Assembly: GCA_024648695.1 (NCBI GenBank)
Contig: JACAVV010000009.1
Span: 104,843-168,842 of the forward strand
Reading direction: 5' to 3'
DNA from: Nitrospina sp.
GTDB taxonomy: Bacteria; Nitrospinota; Nitrospinia; Nitrospinales; JACRGP01
DNA length: 64,000 nt
Made by a program: the position numbers and the translations under genes. This document shows positions 48,601 through 56,200 of this stretch, piece after piece. The notes below the pieces were generated by a model. The model saw only the letters and a program-made list of their open reading frames with translations, was not told the DNA's origin and ran no database searches. Position 1 is the stretch's first letter. The number at the start of each line of letters is the position of its first letter.

Positions 48601-51600
48601 TTTCCACCGGTATAACCGTCGCCAATGATACTTTCCAAAATCCCGCCGGAAAGAGAGGAATCATTGAAGCTGTATAGATAAACCGCCCCGCAAGCGGAGG
48701 AACAATTTCCGGCAAGCCCGTCGTCATTAGAAGCACCTACGGCTAGGCGGGTGTCGTCCAGGGCAACGGCGTTTCCGAAGTTATCACCATTCTCAAGAGC
48801 TACGCTCAATCCTGAACTTTTGAAAGACGTGTCCTGGATATCAATGTTTTTTGCTTCCTCATACCCTACGCCGACGGTGGCTTCAAGGGTCGCATCGGAA
48901 AAAGAAGCGTCGCTGAAACTAAACAATTTTACGGCCCCACAAGATGTGCAAGCGTTTACAAAACCTTCATCGGAAGGAGCCCCCACAGCCAGGCGGTTTT
49001 CCCGCAGTGAAACGGATCTACCAAAAGAATCGGACGTATCCAGTGCCAGATCCAGATTGTTTCCTCCCGTGTATCCATCGCCGATCGTGGCTTCCAGATT
49101 TCCGCCACTGAACGATTCGTCACTGAAGCTGTAAAGATAAACCGCTCCACATTGCATGCAGGAGTCTGCGGATCCGTCGTCATTATTGGCTCCAATGGCC
49201 AATTGCATGCTATCCAGCGAAACGGCGGACCCGAAATTATCATTGGTATCCAGAGTCACATCGATATTTTTACTTCCTATATATCCGTCCCCGATGATGC
49301 CTTCCAAGTTCCCTCCGGTGAAAACCATATCACTGAATTCGAATAAATACACAGCCCCGCATTCCGAGTTACAACTCCCACCGGAACCATCATCCCCCGG
49401 GGCCCCGACCGCCAGCCGGGTTTCATCCAGAGTAACGGATAAACCGAATGCATCACCATCATCTAATGCAACGTCGATATTCTTTCCCGCCAGAAAGTCG
49501 GATCCAATGATACTTTCCAAGCTTCCATCGCTGAAGTTAGAGTCGCTAAATGTATACAAATACACAGCGCCACAATTGCTACAAGTATCGTTTGCGCCAT
49601 CATCGCCATTGGATCCAATCGCCAAACGGTTTTCATCCAGTGAAAGGGTGCGCCCGAAATTATCCGAATTATCCAGGGTCAAGTCGATATTCTTGCCGCC
49701 TGAATAACCCTCTCCGATGATGGCTTCCAGAACGCCTCCGTTAAACGTGCTGTCACTAAAACTGTACAATCGAACCACGCCACAATCCGCGCAACCATCG
49801 GTGTCGCCATCATCGTCACCCGTACCCACCGCCAAACGAGTACCATTCAAAGACACCGATTGACCCAAATGATCGGAACCATCCAGAACCACATGAAAAT
49901 TCTTTCCACCGGTGTATCCCTTTCCGATAATGGCTTCCAACCGTCCCCCGTTGAAATCGCTGTCGCTAAAACTATACAAATACACCGCACCACATTCCGA
50001 GCAATTACCACTGAACCCATTATCCAGAGGCACGCCCACGGCCAAACGTAAATCGTCAAGAGAGACCGCTTCACCAAAGTTTGACGGGTTGGAGGACATA
50101 TTGATATTTTTTCCACCGGTGTATCCCTTACCCACAATTCCCTCCAACAATCCACCGGTAAAGGTTATATCTTTAAAGCTGAATAAATACACACCCCCGC
50201 AGTCGGTACAAGCACTGGAAGATCCATCGTCCCCGCGAATTCCAAGGGCCAATCGCGTTCCATCCAGAGACACCGCAATTCCAAGGCGATCGCTATTATC
50301 CAGTTCCACGTTAATGTTTTTGTCGTCCAGATAACCGTCGCCGATAATACCTTCCAGCGTTCCTCCGGAAAACGCATCACCGCTAAAGGAATACAAATAC
50401 AAGGCCCCGCAATTGGTACATGTGCCGGTAAACCCACCGTCTCCGGTAGCGCCTATGGCTAAAGCCGATTCTTCAATTGCAAGCGATCCCCCGAAAAAGT
50501 CTTCACTATCCAGAGCCACGTCGCGGTTTTTTCCACCCATGTAACCGTTTCCTATAATGGCTTCCAAACTGCCGGATTCGAAAGAATTATTGCTGAAAAC
50601 ATACAAATAAACGGAGCCGCAATTGAAACAGGTGTCGCCGGACCCATCATCTCCCGTTGCTCCAATTGCTAACAGAGTCCCCTTCAAAGCTGTGGAGACA
50701 CCCAGGGAATCACTATTTTCCAAACTGAGATCTATGTTATTTCCGCCCGTATAACCGCCGCCAATAGTTACCAGTAAAGTTCCACCGGAAAAGGAAGTGT
50801 CGGTGAAGCTATACAAGTACAGCGCACCGCATCCCGCACATGTATCACCGGAGCCGTCATCACCTGGTGCACCGATGGCTAAATTCATTCCATCCAGGGA
50901 GATTGCCTGGCCGAAAAAATCCTCACTGGTTAGAGTCAGGTCGACGTCTTTGCCCGCCAAATATCCATCGCCGATGGTGGCTTCCAGGCTGGCTCCATTA
51001 AATGTTGTGTCACTGAAGGTATATAAATACACCGCTCCACAGTCTGTGCAGTTATCGTCAAAACCGTCATCCTTGTGAGCTCCAATGGCCAATCGCGTTC
51101 CGTCCAATACCACCGATTGCCCAAACCCATCCTCATTATCCAGAGCGATATCGACGTTTTTGCCTCCCGTATAACCTTCTCCCAAAACAGCTTCCAGCAC
51201 GCCTCCGGAAAACGAGGTGTCCTCGAAGCTGAATAAATATACAGAGCCGCAGGAGATACAGGTATCTGAGAAACCATCTTCCTGGTCTGCGCCTACAGCC
51301 AATCGAGTCCCATCCAGGGACACCGACTCCCCAAACCGGTCGTTGTTCAGGAGATCGACAGTGGTTCCATTCACACCATAATCGCTTCCTATAATGAACG
51401 ACATTTGATTGATATCCGTAAGTTTCGCTATGGTGGCATTATGCGGATCTAATAACAGTTTGCCTTTACGATCCGCTATTCCCGTTTCCGCTTTCGCGGC
51501 ATACGTCAAATTTCCTGCCGAGGAAGTCTCGATAAATCCGCCGTTCCCGGATTGACCACCGGGCAGGGCCTGCAAGGTTCCAAGCAAGGTACTTTTTTTG

Positions 51601-52640
51601 TCGGACCATAATATGACCTGCCCTCCATTACCCATTGGGCCTGTAGCATTCGACCTGATGGCCGTGCCATCTGTGGACACCAGGGTGTTGGCATTGGGAA
51701 GTTCATCGACACCGGAATTCTTTCCTCCCTGAAATTCGCCGCCAATACGCACACGGCCGCCCCCTGATGTCCCGGAACTGTCAATGGTTCCGGACAACAG
51801 TTTTATCGTTTTTGAGGTGACATCAATGTGTCCGCCTTTGCCCTGTTCGCCCACCGCCAGATATTTTCCGGAAGTGACCAACTGCTGTCCCACGATATGG
51901 CGGATGCTCCCACCCAAAGTTCCGGAAACATCCAAAACGGCGTTACTGCTTTCCAGGGATTTTTTCCGGGTCGACAAATCAATCTTTCCTCCCGAACCTG
52001 AAGCTCCAATAGCCAATACCGGTTCAGCAATTGACAAATTACCTGCCGACACTTTTATAAATCCACCTTTTGAACCACTGGCATCCACCTTTCCACCAAG
52101 GCTAAGACCCTGTGTAGCGTACATCTTTATGGTTCCGCCCGGACCCTCCGGATTGAACGCAGACACCTCACCTCTGTTAATATTGATGGTCTCTCCATTC
52201 AGATTGATTTGACCACCGGGAGTTATAAGCCTGCCCTTGATTGTGATTTTAGAGGCATCAATATTTATTCCATGACCCTGGATCTCAGTTTGAGCATTTA
52301 ATAAAAATGCAGATTCGGATTGAATATCTATCGTTCCATTGGAAACTAACGAAGAAAGCCATCCAGAGTCGCCTTTCACATCCCAATCGATGAGAGTTTC
52401 GAAGTCATTTGATAAAGCATGAACTTCGATACGATCTACATTAGACCGTTTGAGTTGTGAGGCAGAAATGTTTATTGGGGAATCCAATTGATCCAGGATC
52501 AAAGTCGAACCGTTTTGGTATAATTGAAATCCTGGAACAGAATGGGAAGTGTAGGATTGCGCTCCGAAGGGGAAAACAATGTGGACGGCCAAAGCCAAAA
52601 TAAACAAAAATACACAACGAAAAATACAGGAGGGTGCCAT
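45147..52640 (-). CDS. Giant secreted protein with FHA-like beta-helix, 18 Cys-pair FG-GAP repeats, Calx-beta domains and shared C-terminal domain
   Basis: A protein of 2497 residues with a signal peptide (CVFLFILALAVHIVFPFG near the start). Domains in order: an FHA-like beta-helix with repeated G-G motifs (about 80-410, ending GGFIETSS...LLDPHNA); 18 repeats of about 70 residues with the FG-GAP form FGxSVSLDGTRLAVGA...DDG...CGAVYLYSFSD (about 415-1680), nearly all with a CxxCG or CxxxCG pair; a second FHA-like segment (about 1690-1985); three Calx-beta domains (about 1990-2330); and the 160-residue C-terminal domain shared with the two upstream neighbours. ATG 52640 has AAAGGGA before it. 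It probably lies at the cell surface and could bind calcium or serve adhesion. No secretion partner gene (TpsB type) lies in the window. Confidence 0.85.
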   Translation of the reverse strand: MAPSCIFRCVFLFILALAVHIVFPFGAQSYTSHSVPGFQLYQNGSTLILDQLDSPINISASQLKRSNVDRIEVHALSNDFETLIDWDVKGDSGWLSSLVSNGTIDIQSESAFLLNAQTEIQGHGINIDASKITIKGRLITPGGQINLNGETININRGEVSAFNPEGPGGTIKMYATQGLSLGGKVDASGSKGGFIKVSAGNLSIAEPVLAIGASGSGGKIDLSTRKKSLESSNAVLDVSGTLGGSIRHIVGQQLVTSGKYLAVGEQGKGGHIDVTSKTIKLLSGTIDSSGTSGGGRVRIGGEFQGGKNSGVDELPNANTLVSTDGTAIRSNATGPMGNGGQVILWSDKKSTLLGTLQALPGGQSGNGGFIETSSAGNLTYAAKAETGIADRKGKLLLDPHNATIAKLTDINQMSFIIGSDYGVNGTTVDLLNNDRFGESVSLDGTRLAVGADQEDGFSDTCISCGSVYLFSFEDTSFSGGVLEAVLGEGYTGGKNVDIALDNEDGFGQSVVLDGTRLAIGAHKDDGFDDNCTDCGAVYLYTFSDTTFNGASLEATIGDGYLAGKDVDLTLTSEDFFGQAISLDGMNLAIGAPGDDGSGDTCAGCGALYLYSFTDTSFSGGTLLVTIGGGYTGGNNIDLSLENSDSLGVSTALKGTLLAIGATGDDGSGDTCFNCGSVYLYVFSNNSFESGSLEAIIGNGYMGGKNRDVALDSEDFFGGSLAIEESALAIGATGDGGFTGTCTNCGALYLYSFSGDAFSGGTLEGIIGDGYLDDKNINVELDNSDRLGIAVSLDGTRLALGIRGDDGSSSACTDCGGVYLFSFKDITFTGGLLEGIVGKGYTGGKNINMSSNPSNFGEAVSLDDLRLAVGVPLDNGFSGNCSECGAVYLYSFSDSDFNGGRLEAIIGKGYTGGKNFHVVLDGSDHLGQSVSLNGTRLAVGTGDDDGDTDGCADCGVVRLYSFSDSTFNGGVLEAIIGEGYSGGKNIDLTLDNSDNFGRTLSLDENRLAIGSNGDDGANDTCSNCGAVYLYTFSDSNFSDGSLESIIGSDFLAGKNIDVALDDGDAFGLSVTLDETRLAVGAPGDDGSGGSCNSECGAVYLFEFSDMVFTGGNLEGIIGDGYIGSKNIDVTLDTNDNFGSAVSLDSMQLAIGANNDDGSADSCMQCGAVYLYSFSDESFSGGNLEATIGDGYTGGNNLDLALDTSDSFGRSVSLRENRLAVGAPSDEGFVNACTSCGAVKLFSFSDASFSDATLEATVGVGYEEAKNIDIQDTSFKSSGLSVALENGDNFGNAVALDDTRLAVGASNDDGLAGNCSSACGAVYLYSFNDSSLSGGILESIIGDGYTGGKNIDVTLDDIDRFGQSLSLDETRLAVGAVNDDGDEGTCTTDCGAVYLYSFSDGVFSGGTLEGIIGDGYTGDKNVDVSLSDSDGFGRSVSLDDTRLVIGAVNDDGSSGTCDTDCGAVYLYSFSDNTFSGANLEGIIGDGYTGSKDINLTLDNSDNFGVSVSLDGNSLVIGATGDDGSGNTCSGCGAVYMYTFSDSLFASGNQEGIIGGNFIAGKNIDVTLDDNDGLGRSVSLEDMRLAIGVSGDDGSNGNCGIGCGAVHLYSFTDTSFSGGTLDKIIGDGYLDNGNLNIFLDDFASFGQSVSLDGTRLAVGAIQDNGVGLTCTNDCGAVYVFGPDSEPVANAVFEVQQGGDITLSNEDLASLLSTPTDVTIQANNDITVSDPIMVDNTEGDGGGLTLQAGRSVLINANINTDNASLSIIANENLAEGVVDSDRDSGNAEIAMNADTSLVTGTGNVSVKLLSGTGKTKAGCGDISLETVTGGSIVVDLQCNTSTLNINNAVTGSTITLESDNDIQFTANGGMTGTGAIRVEADSDKNSDAGTGGAIIMADGTVFDAGDSTVTLSADESITFAGVTTTSSSDTAVSISSESGGVMDAGSTGLNVTALNGGLVVNTALDLGADDDFLEGSTSTLDFSGVSGSEFYTNPSAILAFDSTSSTGDESSTAVNLSVSLTQANGTSSVDYAVTGGSAASGGTDYTITEGTLTFSAGTKTKSILITVVDDNLHEGDETIEITLSSPVDVSLGTNTVHTYTIADNESEPLVGFDLSSSSGLESLAEAIIPITLSSSSASDTVTVDYAVTGGTATSGGTDFTLSAGTLTFDPGTTTQNITVTLIDDTLDESDETVILTLSNGNLASTTVHTFTIIDDDGDPSVGFDSSSSNGSESETEVTIPVSLSNSFSSIVTVDYAVTGGSATGGTDYLLVAGTLTFPASTTTQDITITVIDDGFPESDETFVVTLSNPFQATLGTNTEHTYTLLDSTGVLTPLPLEPGEVVVSPYWQADGATYTFIGVSHPSLQDLSSRVGVRAQAVTSSGTLVNSALAFTVNSGETQKVFVVHSNHPFINPFGLEDSKFVITDPESSRHGQLLFSPIASDPNHLLGNGDSKGRGYPDITQLQFWGAVVVQDTSTGFAMEFIGDNQDSQALHTPNFSGLN
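47606..51395 (-). repeat. Eighteen tandem FG-GAP-like repeats (coding), each with a cysteine pair
   Basis: Counting the Gly-x-Gly-Tyr unit start (forms such as GDGYTGGKN) gives 18 units of about 70 codons. Each unit has FG, SLDGTRLAVGA, DDG, a close pair of cysteines and GAVYLYSF. At DNA level the units are similar but diverged, so they are old. Confidence 0.85.
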
Positions 52641-52684
52641 TTTTTTCCCTTTGCAATTTTCTTTATTTATGAATTGAAAGATCA

Positions 52685-52714
52685 CAATTGTATGCAAAGC
52701 GCATACTTTAATTG
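52685..52714 (-). other. Stem-loop in the leader of the 2497-residue gene
   Basis: GTATGC and GCATAC pair around a five-base loop, extended by CAATT/AATTG with a small bulge, about 45-75 bases upstream of the ATG. No T-run follows, so it is not a terminator; it may be an mRNA leader element. Confidence 0.4.
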
Positions 52715-52816
52715 TAATAGCATATTCCCTGGAAACAATTTATAAATTATTCATTTTCTATTTTTTAATTAAAGCTCAGTTTTCTACCGAAGCTCAGGTA
52801 GGCTATTAAATGGGGA

Positions 52817-53299
52817 CTAATTTACACCACTAAACAAAGGCATATTCAAGGCGCGGGAATCCTGATTGTCACCGATGAACTCCATGGCAAATCCGGTGGA
52901 GGTTGCCTGCACGACAACAGCGCCCCAATAGTTCAGCAGGGTTATATCTGCATAACCCCTTCCCGAAGTTTCCGGATTTCCGGTCAACTTCAGTGCATTG
53001 GTATAAACAGATGAAAACTCTAATTGCCCGTGTTCGGAAGCCGTGGATCCGGCCAATACAAACAGGCTGTCGGGTAAATTTTCTGGTGTGATAAACGAAT
53101 GGTTGCTTTGCACAATAAACACTTTGCGGGTTTCATTGGGCTGAATGGTGAACTGCAATACATTATCCAGAAGGGTGCCGGAATTCAACAGGGCTTCAAC
53201 CTGAACTCCAATCCGAGAGCTCATTTGAGAAAGAGAAGGATGGGAAACGCTAATAAAAGTATAGGTCTCTGAATCTGCCTGCCAATAGGGGGATATCAC
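52817..53299 (-). other. Shared 160-residue C-terminal domain, copy in the 2090-residue protein
   Basis: From VISPYWQAD to the terminal FSGVN, exactly 160 residues, gapless against the other two copies. The FAMEFIGDNQDSRAL stretch at the end and GRGYADIT before it are near identical to the neighbours. Confidence 0.9.
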
Positions 53300-56200
53300 T
53301 TTTAACTTATCCACAACTCCTGCCCGGTCATCATCCTGAATGGTATAAGTATGCAGGGTATGGATGCCTAAAGTGGCATTGTCGGGATTGGACAAGCTGA
53401 TTTCTATGGTTTCATCGGGCTCAATTTTTCCATCGTCGGTTATGCTGACATTGATATTCTTTGCCGTTTCTCCAGGGTTAAATGTAAGACTGGCGTCCGC
53501 AAGTGCAAAATCGGTAGCCGTATTTGTAGCGCTTCCACCACTTACGGAATAGTCCACGGTAATTGTAGAAGCTGATGTATTTGAAAGGACTACGGGTATT
53601 TGCACGGACACATCGGATTCCGTCCCCGATGAACTTTCGGATTGGAATCCCACTGTGGGAATTCCATCGTTGTCGGAAATAGTATAAGTATGAACCGTCG
53701 TCGCTCCCAGTGAAGCGTTAGTGGGACTGGACAGGGTCACTTCGATGGTTTCGTCAGATTCATCCAAAGCATCCTCCACGATTCCTATGGCAATATTCTT
53801 TGTTGTGTCTGAAGGATTAAAGGTCAGGGTGCCATTAGCCAGAGTAAAATCCGTTCCCCCACCCGTTGCACTTCCGCCCGTGACGGCGTAGCTGACTGAA
53901 ATGGTGTTAAGGGACGCGCTATTCAAGGACACCGGTATATTCACGGGAGTGTTCGATTCGTCTCCGCTGGAACTGGATGCCTCAAAAGCCACCGATGTTG
54001 CAGCTTCCCCATCATTAATGGTAAAGGTATGAACGGTTAGGCCTCCCAGCGTCGCGTTATGCGGATTGGAAAGAGTCACTTCAACCGTTTCATCCGATTC
54101 TTCCAGGACGTCATTGGTAACGGAAAACGAAATATTTTGAGTTGTAATTCCCGGGTTGAAAGTAAGTGTGCCATCAGTCAGAGTAAAGTCGGTTCCGCTT
54201 CCAGTAGCCGTTCCCCCACTGACCGAATAATCCACGGTGGTGGTGCCGTTCACTTGTGACAGGGAAACTGGAATATTGACATTGGTGGCCGATTCGGCAC
54301 CATTTGAAGTCGCCGTATCAAAACCAACAATGGTCCCTGCATTACTGAAAAAATCGGATCGCGTGACAGCGCTAAAATCAAGAGACGATACATTTCCTTC
54401 GATAAAGTTGCTTCCACTGCCAATGTCTGTTGCTGTACTCACATTCAGGCCGCCACTGGTAGCATCCACATTGGTCTCTGAGGTTCCCGCATCAACCACT
54501 CCCGCGCTTTTGGATGCGATCGAAACGACATTGCCAGCACTTCCTGTGGTCATAATTTGGGCAAGTGTTACTGCTTCATCGGCGCTTAAACTGATGCTTC
54601 CGGAACCCGCATTCAGGAGAGTTCCATTTGCCATGCTTAATGCGCCCCCGAATCCTGCATCCGACTCCGAATCGGAATCTGCGTTGATGGTAATGGAACC
54701 AGTAGTGGTCACATCTCCGTCAACGGTGAATATGATATCGTCATCGGCATCCAGTTGCACAGAGATCGCCGTCACGGTCTGATTGATGTTGAGACTGGAA
54801 CTGTTGCATGCAACATCCACCGTCACCGCCCCCGACTGAATGGTCTGCAGATTCACGTTGCCGCAATCAGTGAAAGCCTGGTTGCCGCCTTCACGCATTT
54901 CGATATTCAGGCTTCCCGTTCCTGTATTGATGGAAGTTCCATTATTCATGGTGATTTCCGCGGCTCCGATTTCACGGAATACAGAATCGGCCCCATTGCC
55001 TGGAAGTTCGTTGGCGATTAGGGTGAGGCTTCCATCGTCGGTGGTGATATTCGCTGATAGATGAATACTTCTCCCGGCCTGCAATACCAGGCCTCCCCCT
55101 GCCCCTGAAGGATTGTTCACGGTCAAATTACTGGAAAGCGTGATGTCGTTATTCGCCTGCAAAGTAACGTTGGTCGGGCTGGACAAAGTTTGCTCAAGCA
55201 GGACCGATGACAAACTCGCGTCTTTACCGGGAAAGGAGGCAAAGGAGGAGGCCTGACTGATGGAATCCGGGTCAGGCAACAAAGGTGAAAACACGTCATC
55301 AGAAAATCTGTATAAATAGACCGCGCCTTCTCGCGACCCCGAATTATTGAACCGGTCATCTTGTTCGGCCCCTACAGCCAAACGGTTTCCATCCAGGGAA
55401 ACCGATTTGCCGAAAAAATCACTGTTGTCCAGCGGTTGGTTTACATTTTTTTCGCCTTCATAACCCGACCCGACCACAGCGGCGAGGGTCCCACCGGAAA
55501 ACACTGTATCGGAGAAGGTGTAAAGGTACACAGCGCCAGAATTATCAATATCTCCGGGATTATCCAACCCATCATCCTGCCTGGCGCCTACCGCTAAACG
55601 TATGCCATCCAGAGAAACCGATTGCCCAAAAAAATCGCCGCTATCCAGGGTCTGGTCGAAATTTTTTCCGCCTGAATAACCCGAGCCCAAAGTGGCTTGT
55701 AAACTTCCATCGGAAAAACTGGTATCGGTAAATGTATAAAGATAGACGGCTCCGCTTGTCGACAGAGCATTTCCGGATCCTGAATCTCCTGTACTCCCTA
55801 CAGCCAATCGGGTGCCGTCCAAAGAAACCGACTGGCCAAAACCATCACTTGCGTCCAGAGACTGATTGATATTGTTACCACCGGTATAATCTGATCCAAT
55901 AGTTCCCTCCAGACTTCCGCCAGAAAATGAAGAGTCAGAGAAAGTAAATAAATAAACCGCGCCACTGCTTGCCACCGCATTCCCCGAACCAGAATCTCCG
56001 GTACTGCCAACGGCTAATCGTGTTCCATCCAAAGAAACGGAACTTCCAAAAAAATCGTTGGAATCCAATGACTGGTCAACATCATTTGCTCCCGCGTAAT
56101 CAAGCCCGATGGTGCTTGCCAGGCTCGCATTCGAAAAAACGGTGTCGGTGAAGGTGTATAAATACACGGCACCCGTATTGAATCCGCCATTCCCGGATCC

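Noticed and set aside
47606-51395. Multihaem cytochrome because of many CxxC motifs
   Set aside because: No CxxC is followed by histidine; the motif is CxxCG, so no haem c attachment is expected.
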